From the NCBI GenBank assembly GCA_036320915.1, contig JAXBDG010000019.1, forward strand, positions 124,001 to 188,000: a DNA stretch of 64,000 nucleotides, in the 5' to 3' direction. This document shows positions 52,216 through 63,895 of the stretch, piece by piece. The notes under the pieces were generated by a model. That model saw only the letters and a list, made by a program, of their open reading frames with translations, had not been told where the DNA came from and ran no database searches. This DNA is from Linnemannia elongata. Lineage: Eukaryota; Mortierellomycota; Mortierellomycetes; Mortierellales; Mortierellaceae. Position numbers and translations under genes: made by a program. How positions within the stretch are numbered: position 1 is the stretch's first letter; every line of letters begins with the position of its first letter.

Positions 52216-52779
52216 ATGAAGAAGGGCATCTTAGGACTTTTCATTTACACCGTACCAGCCATAGCCATGGCCATTGCCACCGCCGTCGCCGTCTTTCTCT
52301 GTTCCATCGTCGACCCTACCGAGGCACTCAAGCTTGCCTTTTCGAGTTATCCGGTGACAATGACTCTCAAGGCCGGACCGTACGATGTCAGTGGCTGCGA
52401 CTCCAGCTACAGCAGCGAGAATCCTAACATCTTGTTTTCCTCCCTTTCCATGACCCGTGGGATGCAGATCGCTCTCTTGCGTCTGGACGACTATGGAGGC
52501 GGCCGCACAATGAATTGCAACCAGTGCCTGATGGTTTCGGACCTCGAGAGCACCAAATCGATCATAGTGCGACTGGTGGGAGACTGTCCAAACTGCATGG
52601 AGAATGAGTTACGGTTGTCTCCGACGGCGTATCAATATTTGGGAGATGGATATGGAGCGATAGATGGATTCTTTAATTTTACGGCTTGTCCTGACCAAAA
52701 CTCGAAGGAAGCTTTCGATATGTTTGGTCCGCTGAAGGGAAGGCCGCCCGGCCCGTTGCCAAAGCTTGCGTCAAAGTAG
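52216..52779 (+). CDS. Second small DPBB-like secreted protein
   Basis: Single exon, 187 residues. A hydrophobic N-terminal segment (ILGLFIYTVPAIAMAIATAVAVFLCSIV) is a signal peptide or anchor. The core TMNCNQCLMVSDLESTKSIIV, RLVGDCPNC, ENELRLSPTAYQYLGD follows the DPBB order (CxxC, V.G.CPxC, L.LS..A...L). It is more divergent than the upstream neighbour, with Asn/Met replacing the usual Gly before the first Cys. A Pro-rich tail ends PLPKLASK. It is probably a distant tandem paralog of the gene at 50.6 kb. The role may lie in the cell wall or in secretion; nothing more can be said. Confidence 0.62.
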   Translation: MKKGILGLFIYTVPAIAMAIATAVAVFLCSIVDPTEALKLAFSSYPVTMTLKAGPYDVSGCDSSYSSENPNILFSSLSMTRGMQIALLRLDDYGGGRTMNCNQCLMVSDLESTKSIIVRLVGDCPNCMENELRLSPTAYQYLGDGYGAIDGFFNFTACPDQNSKEAFDMFGPLKGRPPGPLPKLASK

Positions 52780-53252
52780 ATGTGGTCGTCGCCTGTTTTT
52801 TTCTGTAGAAGTCAAAGATCTTGTTGCAGATAGATAGGTCGTTCGTTGTTTTTGCAAATACAAAGGGATAGATCGAAAGTGTCTAAGCCGCATAACAATG
52901 TTTACATTTTGAGTAAGGGTGCAACAACATCGGGGAGGACTAGCCAAACAACAACTGAGTGCAAGTCGCTGTTCGTGTGGCTATCGAGTCTCGTTTCTTA
53001 AACAACCTCCTTTTGTTGCTTGTATCCCCCCACCCCCCTCGTCCCTGTTGTTTGTCACTGCCCTTTTTTTTCCACCCGGAGGGTCTATCCATTCACATTT
53101 CATTTCACCTTCTCCCTCGCCCATCAGCCCTCTGCTCGTCCCTCCGAAAACACTCCTCTTTCACTCTCTGGACCTCGGACTTTTGACGACTCTTCTCTTT
53201 CACTCAGGACTCAAGGACCTTTTTATACGCACATATACACATCAGCGACACA
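52780..53252. promoter_or_regulatory. MRP4 promoter
   Basis: A C/T-rich leader lies on the plus strand from about 53000 to 53215, then a TTTTTATAC element (53219-53227) about 30 bp before the ATG at 53253. No gene is seen. Confidence 0.45.
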
Positions 53253-55073
53253 ATGGCTCCTTCACTTCTTCGCAGCTCCTTCCGTGTTGTCCAGCAGGCC
53301 ATGGCCAGCAGCTCACGAGGTAACGCACCCTCCTACCCTCACTCTTTTTTTTATTTTATTTTTTTTTTACCCTGGCGTTCTTACTTACAGACAGGACAAG
53401 TACACATGGTCACGCTACCAGGACGGAGGGATGGACCGAATGCACGAGCCTTGGTCGCCTTTTGTTTTAGACACGAGACCATGGAGATTTCAGGAACCAA
53501 AACACACTACTTTCCGTGAGGTGGACAGAGAAGGCACTCAAGCATATCGGGCAGTTCAGGATACAGTGCTATTAAGACTGACACGACGAATTGAGAAGAT
53601 TGGCAAGCCAGTTGCCCTTGACCCCCGAGAGGCTTTTTTTACTCGTTCTGTAGAGTGGTGTAGACTTACATCCCGGACAGTTCTGTGGTCAATTGGAAGC
53701 TTGGACTATCGGACACTGGGGCTATCGGACACTGGGGCTATCGGACACTAGGGCTATCGGACATGGATACGTCTCTACCGAGATCAATTGGATCATAGGA
53801 TCTCTGGGGACCGCTCAATCTATGTACCTGAACATACCCCCACCCCCATTGATCTACCCTCACATACTAACACATATGGTACCCCCCAAATATCAACCTG
53901 AAATAGTCGCTCTCCGCACCACCACTCAGTCACAGATGAGCCGCACTTGGATGCGCGCCGGTCAGGCTGGAATGTACTCGACTGGCAAAGGATCAGGAGC
54001 TGGAGCTGGAGATGACGATATGCTGGATGCCATGATGGCCGGTATGGAGTCGGATTTCACTGTGCCAACACCTACTTCAGAAACTACCGCCACCACTTCA
54101 GAGACGACATCTGCTTCTTCAGAAGGATCGGTTGATCCTGAGCCTACCTTTGTCGCCACCCCTGTTGATCTTGAGAAGCGTCTTAAGGCTCTCAGTAAGT
54201 CTCCTTTTCTTATCTTTTTTGTGATGGAGCTTGAAAGAGGAACTGAGAGAGGCATTAAAAGGAAGAGGGTCTATGTCGAAATACTAACCATTATTATCTT
54301 ACGCAAACCACCTTCACTCAACAGTGCCAGAATACATGTCGATGGGCGGTCAGTTGGCACCAAAGCCAAAGTCGGCATTGAAGAGCAACCCATCCTCGAA
54401 CTCCTTGACGATTGCTCAGCTTTTGGCCGCAGGATTGCATTTGGGACACAGCACTTCGCTCTGGAACGTGGCCTCGATGCCCTTTGTCTTTGGTGTCCGT
54501 GAGGGGATCAGTATCATCAACCTCGAGCATACCTTGACCCATCTCCGTCGCGCCTGCACCGTCACCAAGGCCGTCGCCCGTCAAGGAGGAATCATCCTCT
54601 TCATCGGTACCCGTGAGGGAGTCGACCATGTCACCATCGACGCTGCAAAGTCCTGCAGCGCCTACTATGTTGCCTCCAAGTGGTGCCCCGGTACCATCAC
54701 CAATGCCCAGGAGATTGTTGGCCCCCACACCCCCCGTCTCCCCGACGCCCGTGCCGGAGACCTCGCCAAGCCCTTCCGCCCTGACTTGGTCATTGTCCTT
54801 AACCCCCTTGAGAACATGATCGCCATCAAGGAGGCCACCCGGTTCAACATCCCCACCATCGCCATCACAGATACCGATGTCGACCCCCGCATCGTTTCTT
54901 ACCCTATCCCCGCCAACGACGACTCTGTCCGCGGTGTCGAGTTGGTTGCCAAGGTCCTGGCTGAGGCTGCCAAGGAGGGCAATGTCCTTGCAGCAGAGGC
55001 TTCTAAGGTCCAGTCCAGACAAAGGATCGAGGGTCGTATCGATCGCATGAAGGCTAGAAGCCCACGCGCATAG
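53253..55073 (+). CDS. MRP4: Mitochondrial small-subunit ribosomal protein uS2m (Mrp4)
   Basis: Component of the mitoribosomal small subunit. Three exons (53253-53319, 53907-54194, 54325-55073) give 367 residues. Exon 1 encodes a basic, Ser-rich presequence (APSLLRSSFRVVQQAMASSSR). Exon 2 is a Ser/Thr-rich linker. Exon 3 holds the S2 fold: LTIAQLLAAGLHLGHSTSLWN, FGVREGISIINLEHTLTHLRRA, GGIILFIGTREG, KWCPGTITN, RPDLVIVLNPLENMIAIKEA and IPTIAITDTDVDPR. These match bacterial RpsB closely. Length fits fungal Mrp4. Intron 1 is long (587 bp), carries a 16-bp minisatellite and has a perfect TACTAAC branch point about 40 bp before the acceptor. The gene converges on SET1. Confidence 0.92.
53706..53763 (+). 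repeat. 16-bp minisatellite in MRP4 intron 1
   Basis: Unit CTATCGGACACTGGGG occurs three times head to tail (the third with one change, TAGGG) plus 10 bp of a fourth. Confidence 0.9.
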
Positions 55074-55327
55074 ACATAATACTTTTTTTTTCTTCGTGTA
55101 TGCTGCTCCTGGCTCGTCACCCTATTTTCTTATTTTTGATTTCTACCATATCATTCCTCCTTCCTTTCCGCATAGACAAAATTATCCTCGTATCAATTCT
55201 TTCAGTTTCTTTTTGTCAATACAATTGTTTTTTATGTAACAAAATGCCATAGGATCAAGATGTGAAAAAAAAGAGCAGGAATAATATTGCGGCCTACACA
55301 TTTATTTTTTTTTTTTATCTTTCGTTT

Positions 55328-55361
<34 letters not shown>

Positions 55362-55551
55362 AGAGAGAGAGAGAACAAAGGTACAAAGGACAGGCTCGTT
55401 CATCACTGCCGTCCTGGAAGGCAAAGAGGAAAAAAAATCGTTTCGTGTTTTCATGAAATTTTGAGGTTGTAATGACGGGAAATGAGGCACGGGTGAAGAT
55501 GATAATGTTGGTGAGTGGTGAAAGAGATTTCCATGTGACGTCTCATCCGCA
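55074..55551. other. Convergent 3' spacer with A30(GA)n
   Basis: Spacer between MRP4 and SET1 stop codons. It has a 30-nt A run at 55329-55358 followed by a GA dinucleotide repeat. No gene is visible. Confidence 0.55.
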
Positions 55552-58500
55552 CTAGTTCAGAGTACCACGGCAACCACGAGAACCGCAGAGGCAGGGAATC
55601 TTGTCGGCTTCGATCGGGAACTTGTAGTCGTAAGTGATCTCTTCGCCCTCCTCGATGTCTCGCTTGGCGTAAATGACAATCTTTTTCTGCCCGTCGACAG
55701 TAATAATCTTGGCGTTGCAATTGGGCTAAAATGCAGTGGAAGTTAGCAAGATGAATACGTTAGTCTACGGTTTATACCCAAACACATAGCCAGAGTAGGC
55801 AATGCCATTAAAGTGCTGACGGGAAGGAAGAGGACTTACTGTGCAGCAATGGTTGATGAAGCGAGCAATGTTGCCCATCTTGGTGGCGTCAATGACAGTG
55901 TCGTCGTCCACACGGAAGAGATAACTGGAACCAATACCCATGCGCTCATATCGCTTCTCACGATGGTCCGCCACCTTCTGTCGGATCACCTCGCCAATGT
56001 ACTCAATCACCATGTCGTTCGCATCCACCTTCTCCATCGCAAACAGACCCCAGTCGTGAATAGGTGACTTGGCGAACCGGAGCTGCTTCTTGCGGACCTT
56101 GAGCTGGTTGAATTTCATGATATCCGAGTCCGTCGCCATTCCGACCAGCATACGTCGGTTGTTGACTCGATTCATACGGGACGAAATCCTGGCGGATGCC
56201 GTGTTGACCTGTGCCGTATTGCGATGGGGCAAGTAGATCGCCTTGGCCATCTCCGAAATTTTGTAAAAGCCTTCGGTACGCGCAGATCCAGTTCGATGGG
56301 CAGACGGTTCCGTATCCAGGCGGGAGCTTTCCTGAAACGCCAATGCCGCCTCAAAGTCCCGAAGTTGACTCGTCCTGTCGCCCATATCGCCAGTGCCGTT
56401 GTAAGACATGCCTCTGTGGCGTCGGCTCGACTCCTCCTCAGCTGCTCTCTTGCGCTCCAACTCCAGTGCGGCTCGCATGAACTGGAAATCCTCCTCGTCG
56501 CCGTGGTTGAAGTCCAAGGGTAGTGCATCCTTCTGACATGCCACCAAGCCACCTTCTGTCTTCCCAGACTCGAAAGGCTCGTAGAGGTCAAAGTAGGACG
56601 AGTCCGAGTCCGAATCCGAGTCTGACTCGGAACCACTGACAGAGTAAGAATCCGAGTATTCGGGGGTGGGATCCTTGAGATGGCGTCTAGTTGGTGTGGA
56701 AGAGCGATTTGCACCCTCAACAACATCCTGGAACTCTGCATCTGAACGGATTTCTTCCAAACGTGGAGTCTTGATGGCCTTTTCAATCGACAGCTTCTTA
56801 GATACAGCCGCAGAAATCTTCTTGGGCTTCTTCTTGCGTGACTTGTTACCATTTTCCTCATAGTCCGAACCTGAATCCGCCTCAGGGATCGCCAAGATAT
56901 CGTTGGACTTCTTGAGCTCTGCCTCCTTGGCCAATGCACGCTCATGAGCACGCTTGCGTTTGAGCGAGGATCTAGAAGGCCCAGTCTCGTCTTCGTCCTG
57001 ATCAGCACCACTCTCCCTTCCTGCAGCGACTGCCATCTCATCGTTCTCGGTTACCTCTTCATCATCGTCCTCCATTCTCTCTACCTCCGCCTCATCGTCT
57101 ACGACGAACTCATTGTCCTCATCCTCATCATCCTCATCGCTGCTATCACCCCGAGGCTGGCGCTGGTGAAATTCTGTCAAAAAGTCGTCCGCAACCTGAC
57201 CATCATCACTGCTGCTGAGATAATCCCGAAGTCGAGGAGATCGCTTCCTGTTGCTGTTGTGAGACGCCTTTTTGTGGCCTGGTCGTGCATGTCGGTCCTG
57301 CTTCTTTTGAAGTCGACGCTGGTTGGGTCCATGATCATCGTCCTGGCTAGAAGTACTGCGAGCGCCTCTTGGCTTCCACGCACTAGCCTTGATCCGGTCT
57401 GCATCGGACTCCGATTCCCTGTACCGAAAAGCAGTGCGGCCCCGAGAAGGACTTCCTGTGGGGGTGTGACTCCTAGACCGCGAACGGGACATTGAACGGG
57501 GAGATCGACCCTGGGACTTGAAAGCATGACGTTGTCTTGACGGAGATCCAGAAACCGACCGTGAACGATGACGATGCCTAGTTCCAGAGCGAGATCGTGA
57601 TCGAGAACGAGACCGTGATCGGGAGTAAGAGTGATTTCTGGATCCAGTACGTCGCTTCTGCTTGAGCTTGCTGGGCCGTTTTTTATCCTTGTCAGATCGT
57701 GGTTTGCGGGCCACTGGCGAGTCGGTTTGGGTCCTCTTCTTGAAACTAGGCAGCTTTGGAATGGCGTCAGGGCGAGGGAGTTGTTGCAAGTCTCGGTCCA
57801 ATGCCTTGACGGGTGGACGAACTAAATCCGATTTTGGCTTGGTTGATGCTGACGACCCAGCCTTAGATGATCCAGATGCTTTATCCACTGATACGGACGC
57901 TGTTACTGTTGCTGTTGCCTCGCCATTGACCGTGGCATCCATTCCAAACTCTGCGGAAGTGCCATGGATGCCAAATGACGTTTCCTCTGATGGCAGTTCT
58001 TTTGCCTCCTTGTCCTGAATCAAATCCTGAGCACGGGTTAGTGCTCGCTCAGCCTCCCTCGCTTTGCGGGTAACAGGATCCAGAAAGTCATAAATCGTTG
58101 GTCCGATAACTCGATTGCCGAGATCCTTCAGGAACACTTGGAACAGTTCCCGAGTGATCATATCTGAGGCCCAGCGAACAAGGGACTCTTCCTTGGAAGG
58201 CGCCTTTGCACGAGAGTTGCCACTTGAGGAGACGCTCGACTTTCTTCCCATATCCGACGAGCGGCGATGACCCTGCTCCTTCATGCTGTCCCTCCTTGGA
58301 AGGAGCTCCGGGGGTAGCTTATCGTCGCCTGGCTCGTGAAGCAGAATTGTAATCTTTTGGCCTAGCAAAGGCTTCTGATCCAAGACAACATGACATCTCC
58401 TTGCTTGCGCCAACGAAACGAAACGGATGTACCAGTTCTCTCCATGTCGCACAACCTAAAGTTTGAAAAGGAGTTTTTTTAAGACGGATCAGATCGCAAT

Positions 58501-60767
58501 ATGGTGCGTGGATATTCATATGTGTCTTACAGAATGTACATAGCAACTTACCCGTTCAGGGCCAAACTTGTCAAACTCCCGCTTCATGTCCTCGATGGAG
58601 ATCCGGTGGAAAGGAAGGCAGTCTCTGTTGATGATGAGACATGCCAGGTCACGCTGCCATCCAGAGTTGTCGTCTTCAAAAGCCGATCCGCGCTTCTCAT
58701 TGTGCATCCGACCTCGCCTGGAATGATGGCCAGGGTCCATTCCCCACATAGGGGGACTTGGACTCCGGTCTCTACTTCTACTCCTTGACCAGCTCCTGCT
58801 CCGACTACGACTCGAACGCCTCCTGCCGGGATACCGATCGTACCGGTCGAGTGGAAAAGGCATGTCGTCAAAGTATCGATCGTAGAACTCGTCTCTGGGA
58901 AGGGGTCCCGATGCAAGGCTGCCAGGACCCAACCAGTCTGACCGGCTCATAGATCCTGCAGAAAGGAGCATGGGAGGCGCCATGCCAGGTCGATAAGTAT
59001 CAATGTCGCGTGCTTTGGGTAGAGTCCTGTAGCCATCGTTGGGGGGACCATGAGGATCAGCTCCTTTTTCCCATTCCCGTCGAGATGCAGATGGCGCCGT
59101 CCTTGTTGTGACTGTGGTGGCAGCTGGGGCGGCACTTGTTCCAGACGGTTTTACTCTTCCGGTGGCATCCTCAACCTCCCCATCTTCCTTGTGGAGCGGT
59201 TTGTTGCCTCTCACTTGATGCAGTTCCGGTCGAGGGATAGGCGGCAATGGAATGCGAGTGCGAGGTGTGGGTGGAAGTGGGTGGGGTATCCGCCGAGTGG
59301 AGGATGCTGAGGTTCCGCTGTTGGACGACTGATTAGGTTTGGATGCTGATGAGGATGAGGGTATAGAAGGTGATGATGTCGCTGTTTGGTTCGCTTGCGC
59401 TCCAGGAACTGTAGAGGCGAAGGCGGGTAGTGATCCTGTAGAACCCGCACTTGGCAATGTCGCCGTTGGTGAGAGAATTCCACTGGGTGGAGGGGTCGAT
59501 GCGTCGTCAATTTCCATGTCATCGTCGTTGGTGTAGTTGTCTTGATCGTGGTTGGATTCGGCTGCAAGGGCTGCTTTTGCTTTGGCGGCCTCAATCCTGG
59601 CAGCGACGTTGGCCTTGGCTTTCCTGAACTTTGTGCCACCGCCATCCGAGATAACCTTCAAAGGTCCGCGCTCCATTTGTTTGCCATGCAAGGTGTCGAC
59701 GGCCTTCTTGACTGCAGCCTCTGCGTCTGGTCCTGCAAACACCACACGTCCGAATCCCAGCCCAGTCCCCGTTGCAGGGTGTCGCTCAATGATGATGTCC
59801 AAAATGTTGCCGCATCCTGCAAACAGGATCTCCAGGTCCAGAGCTGTTGTGGAAAAGGCCAAGTGGGAGATCAAAACTCCATGATGAACAATTGAGGTGC
59901 TATCGCGCTGTTTTGACATTTGAGATAAGAGCATCTTTGTGTGAGCGTTGATCGAGCAACTGTAGCTCTTATTATTTGCAAGTGGACAGGGCGTTCCAGA
60001 GTTAATTGAAGTACCTCAAAACGGACGGGAGTGAGTGTCCCTTTAAAAGCTCTCCTGGTTTTGGAGATGAGGTAGCTGTAGTTGGCAGCCATTTGCCTGG
60101 GATCTACAGGGTCGCTCCTGTCCTAAAAGGTGCCACACCATATAAGAAAAGCAGACCGTATTAATTAAGTTGGTTGATCCTGCAAGCAGGAACGCAGCGA
60201 AGAGATCGTCGATAATATAGTCATCAGCATTTGAAGCAAAAACAAAATCACAATAAAACAGGATAGTTATTCTACCTCCTCTGTCAGATCATCTTGATAG
60301 CGGCACATTATTCCAGTGTTCTTTGTTTTGCTGGCATCCAGGAAGGGGTCGTAGAGGACCTTGAAGTTGCGGACGCTGGAGGAAGACCCAGCGATGCCCT
60401 GGAGGGGACGAACATCGCTGGTTGCTGTTGTGGACGAGTTTGACTGGTTGGAGATCAGCAAACCAGTCATGTTGGTGGCAATGCTGTTGCTGGTGGAACT
60501 GTTACTGCCGGCAATAAGGGAAGTTTCCAGCCCAGATCCTTGCGGGGCTGTTGTTGTCGTTGTTGCTGCTGGTACAGAGTCGGACAGACGCAGGCTCAGA
60601 GTTGTCGAGTGGTCGGCATCCTTGCTCACCGTTTGGGTCGGGTCAGAGAGCGAAGTTGAAGGGGTGTTGGTATCGTTATGTGGGCTTTCGGTGTTGGTCT
60701 GGTTCGTGCTGGAGTTGTTATTGCTACTGTTCGACGGAAGAGAAGAAGTCGAATCAAGCAGGCTCAT
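55552..60767 (-). CDS. SET1: Histone H3-K4 methyltransferase Set1 (COMPASS)
   Basis: Catalytic subunit of COMPASS, methylating histone H3 lysine 4 at active genes. Five exons (60767-60276, 60122-60015, 59907-58552, 58455-55840, 55725-55552) give 1581 residues, and all four introns are in phase 0. A Ser/Asn/Thr-rich N-terminus leads to [14 protein letters not shown] and the [16 protein letters not shown] segment of Set1. An RRM (about 205-290, [24 protein letters not shown]) follows, then a Pro/Ser-rich spacer and a second RNA-binding module (about 632-690, [21 protein letters not shown]). An SR-dipeptide tract lies near 920-990 and an acidic region near 1085-1125. The n-SET region ([18 protein letters not shown]) and SET domain ([46 protein letters not shown]) end in the post-SET zinc site [13 protein letters not shown]. 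Exon 3 could alternatively start at ATG 59934. Confidence 0.93.
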
Positions 60768-62184
60768 GGTGGATTCATAAGTTCAAAGATGATGCTTGGC
60801 AATGGCAGGAGAAGGGTGGCGGAGGAATGAGTATGTTCTTTGTCTTTGTCGCGGGCACTAAGTCATCGTTATAAAGCAGGTATGGTATGCACCGAGCCAG
60901 TGTGTGTGTGAGAGTGAGAGAGCGAGAGAGCGAAAGAATGGTGATAGGTTAGTGAATCAGCTCGGCGATCGTTTCTACGAGTGGACGCGTGCGTCCTTTT
61001 TTCAGAGAGAAGGTGAATTCGAGAAGCAGGAGGGTCGATGGTGGAAACAAGTCCAGATTGATGAGTAGAGGGGGAGGGTTGGAGTGCCGTTGATGGTACA
61101 CAAACGGACATATTGAGGAATAGACATACGCGCGTTATTATTGTCAGAAAATGGCATCGGGGGGAAAGGGGGTTGATTAGATGGTGCAGGTTGTTAGTAG
61201 ATGAGAGCGAGTTGTGTTTGGAGTTGTTACCTTGATCAAGATTGGAGTTGGGGGGAGTGAGGTGTGGTGTGGAAGGCGTCAAGGATGACGGGAAGTGCAA
61301 AGCGATGAACAGAAAATAAAGAGTGTGGATTGTTATTATTATTTACAGATGCGAGAGCAAGAGTGAGGGAGGGGAGAGGAGGGGAGGGGAGAAGGAGGAT
61401 GGGAGGACAAGGAGAGGAATAAAGGAAAGGAAGGAAGAGGAAAGAAAGGAAGAGGAAAAGAAGAGAGCAAAAAAATAGGAAAATGAGCGAGAAAGAGAGA
61501 GAAGGAAGGAAGGATATAACAGAGGGAAATCAGAGACTGGCAAAGAAAAGAGAAAAAGAAAAGGAGCTGTACGGAACCAACCAAAGAAGGGAGCAGGGGT
61601 TCAAGCTGCAAAGCTGAGAGGGTAGTGGGGAGAAAGAAAGAAAGAGGGTGCTGATAATGTGAACAGGACTCTTAAGGAGAGACAAAAGGCAAGCAGCAGT
61701 GAGTGGAAAGGAGAGAGTTGGCGGGAAAAATGAAAAAGAAAAATAATAACAAAGCCAAAAAGTAAAAAGAGGGGCTGTCTGTCTGTCTGACAAAGAAAAG
61801 AACAGGGGACCTTAGAAATATCAGTGGACTCGAGGGGCATATCATATACTTACTACATTCACACCTACTTTGAGTCTTAGGACTGGCTGTTCTTCCTGCG
61901 TATTGTTCCTTTGTGTATACTATACTAGCATAGTGTACAGTGTATGTTTGTATGTGGTGTGCCAAGGAAGAAAACCCAAACAGGAAAAAAAAAAAAAATA
62001 GAAAAAACACACACACAAGGCAAGAGGCTATTTTCTATTTTCTTCTTATCCTCCTCTTCTCTCTTCCTCTCTTTCCTCCCCTTCTTCTTCCTCTCCCTCT
62101 TCCTCTTCCTCTTCCTCTTCATCTCTTACCCGCCTCTTCCCTCCATCCTACTTCTTCTCATTCACCCATTCACTCCACCCCACC
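60768..62184. promoter_or_regulatory. Divergent SET1 / PRA1 promoter region
   Basis: Both genes read outward from this region. The stretch at about 61340-61590 is C/T on the minus (SET1) strand, and about 62030-62175 is C/T on the plus (PRA1) strand. No gene is seen. Confidence 0.55.
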
Positions 62185-63058
62185 ATGTCAACCCCAAAAC
62201 CCAATTACTCCCCCTTGCCAACCAACCCCTTCGCAGACTCAACCTCCCAACCAACCACCAACCAGTCGCCTGCCTCCCTTGGCCTGGGTCTGATTGAAAA
62301 GTTCCGCAAGGAGCGCCTCTCCTCTCTCAGACCCATCGCAGAGTTTTTTGATACCTCTCGCATGTCCAAGCCCACTGGAATTGCCCGTACGAGAGTTTTC
62401 TTTGTTGTTTCTTTATCCAATTGTCGCTTTTCCTCGTATCATTCTGAACAAGCCAACAATGCTTAGCTAACCATCCCACCATTGTGGCCGCGATTAGAAA
62501 TCACGTCCCGCTTGACCCGCAACCTGCCCTACTTCCAGGGCAACTACACGCTCATGTTCCTTGGTATCACTGCCTACAGCGTGTAAGTGAAAGCCCCGCC
62601 CATCTCATCCATGAATTCGCGCGCTACAACTACAATGAGCATTGACCAAGTATTATCATTTATCTCCTTTTTAGTGTCTCGAATGGCATGCTCATGTTCA
62701 GCGTTGCCTTTGCGGTCGGCGGAACCCATCTCATTTCTTGTGTTCCCACAGAAGGAGTTGTCATCGGAAAAAACACCTACAACGCTCGCCAGTTGCAAAC
62801 CGGTCTTGTCTGTGTATCCGTTCCTCTCTTCTTTTTCAGCTCTACGATAGGCACCATTTTCTACATCATTGGTACGATTTCATCTTCCAAGTACTTTGGC
62901 TCCTTCACACCTCACTTGGCTTGACCTTGGCTCCTTTCAACTAACATGTTCCCGATGCCCAACCCATAAACATACTAGGTGCCAGTACTGTCGGCATCCT
63001 CGGGCATGCCGCCGTGATGGAAGAACCCACTGAAAACCGCTTCTCCGATGCAGTTTAA
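62185..63058 (+). CDS. PRA1/Yip3-family prenylated Rab acceptor
   Basis: Small integral membrane protein of the ER/Golgi that binds prenylated Rab GTPases and affects vesicle traffic. Four exons (62185-62386, 62498-62582, 62675-62871, 62979-63058) give 187 residues. The N-terminal cytosolic part has an NPFAD motif, then RKERLSSLRPIAEFFDTSRMSKP. The core SRLTRNLPYFQGNYTLMFLG is the family signature (R...N..YF..NY). Two hydrophobic hairpins follow: TAYSVVSNGMLMFSVAFAVGG and TGLVCVSVPLFFFSSTIGTIFYIIGASTVGILGHAAVM. The acidic tail ends ENRFSDAV. Length equals the usual 170-200 residues. Exons are short, so only the assembled model shows the whole domain. Confidence 0.88.
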
Positions 63059-63433
63059 GCATTCATTTCATGCACTCACTTATATCCAGAACATAACTCT
63101 CATAACACATTCGCAGTATTCATTGAATCATAAAACAAACGCCAATTTCTAGGCATGACCTCGGTAGCATTTATAACCCTTCATTTTGATCCGCATCCCA
63201 GACGACCGAAAGAAAAAAGAAAGAAAGAAAAGAATGATATGGTACAATTATTGATGTTTTTTCTCTATGAGGTGGAAATGCTAAGGATTTTGTTCTGGCG
63301 TCCAATGATCCTCGGGTCAAAGGGAACAAAACGTCGGGATAGATATGATGAAGGGAGGTGGTTGACACGGCACCGCGCCGTGATCCTGGAACTGGTTAGG
63401 ATGTAGGTTATTCGATACAGCTTGTCCTGTCCT
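63059..63433. other. Convergent 3' spacer
   Basis: 3' UTR sequence of the PRA1-family gene and of the uS8m gene, with an AAAG microsatellite near 63211-63233. There is no gene. Confidence 0.45.
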
Positions 63434-63895
63434 TTAAATTGCCCGGCAAAGCAACTCTCCGCCAGCTCCCTTCTCAAGGGCATCTCTGAGCTCAAGAACA
63501 CCATAGTTGGTGGTGAGGATGGCAATCTCTCCAGGCTGAAGTCCCTTGATAAACTGTGAACGGTTTCCTGCAGCCAAGTTCTGGAGCTCCTCGACCTTCA
63601 TGACAATCTTTTTCGAAGGCTTGCTGACGGCAGACATCTTCTTGAGGACGGGCTCGTCGTTGTTGTACTTCAATTCGAGCCAGAGACGGCGAGTGGCAAT
63701 GTTGTCGGGGGTGGTAGGGACATATTCAGTATCGGGCTGGACATGGTCACCCCTGCTAACACCGGCGATAAAGCCCTCCTTGTAGAGGACGTTGGAGATG
63801 GCGAGGTTCATTTTGGTGTCGGGGACGGCGATCCTGCGGAGACGGGCAGCGAATCCGTTCTGGACGCGAGCACAGAGATCGTAATGGCGAGGCAT
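63434..63895 (-). CDS. MRPS8: Mitochondrial small-subunit ribosomal protein uS8m
   Basis: Component of the mitoribosomal small subunit, homologous to bacterial RpsH. Single exon, 153 residues. The N-terminus MPRHYDLCARVQNGFAARL matches the LxxIxNA..A pattern of S8. ISNVLYKEGFIAGVSRGD gives the conserved VLxxEGFI motif. The C-terminal part (SKPSKKIVMKVEELQNL, EIAILTTNYGVLELRDA and a final GGELLCRAI) keeps the S8 order, with the TxxGVMxxxxA element changed to TNYGVLELRDA. There is no long presequence, as in other fungal S8m. The remaining 105 bp to the window edge are its promoter. Confidence 0.9.
   Translation of the reverse strand: MPRHYDLCARVQNGFAARLRRIAVPDTKMNLAISNVLYKEGFIAGVSRGDHVQPDTEYVPTTPDNIATRRLWLELKYNNDEPVLKKMSAVSKPSKKIVMKVEELQNLAAGNRSQFIKGLQPGEIAILTTNYGVLELRDALEKGAGGELLCRAI

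Noticed and set aside
53693..53906. Coding continuation upstream of MRP4 exon 2
   Set aside because: The frame reads through the minisatellite as a GHWGYRTLGLSDT repeat; the splice acceptor at 53906 and the branch point explain the region as intron.
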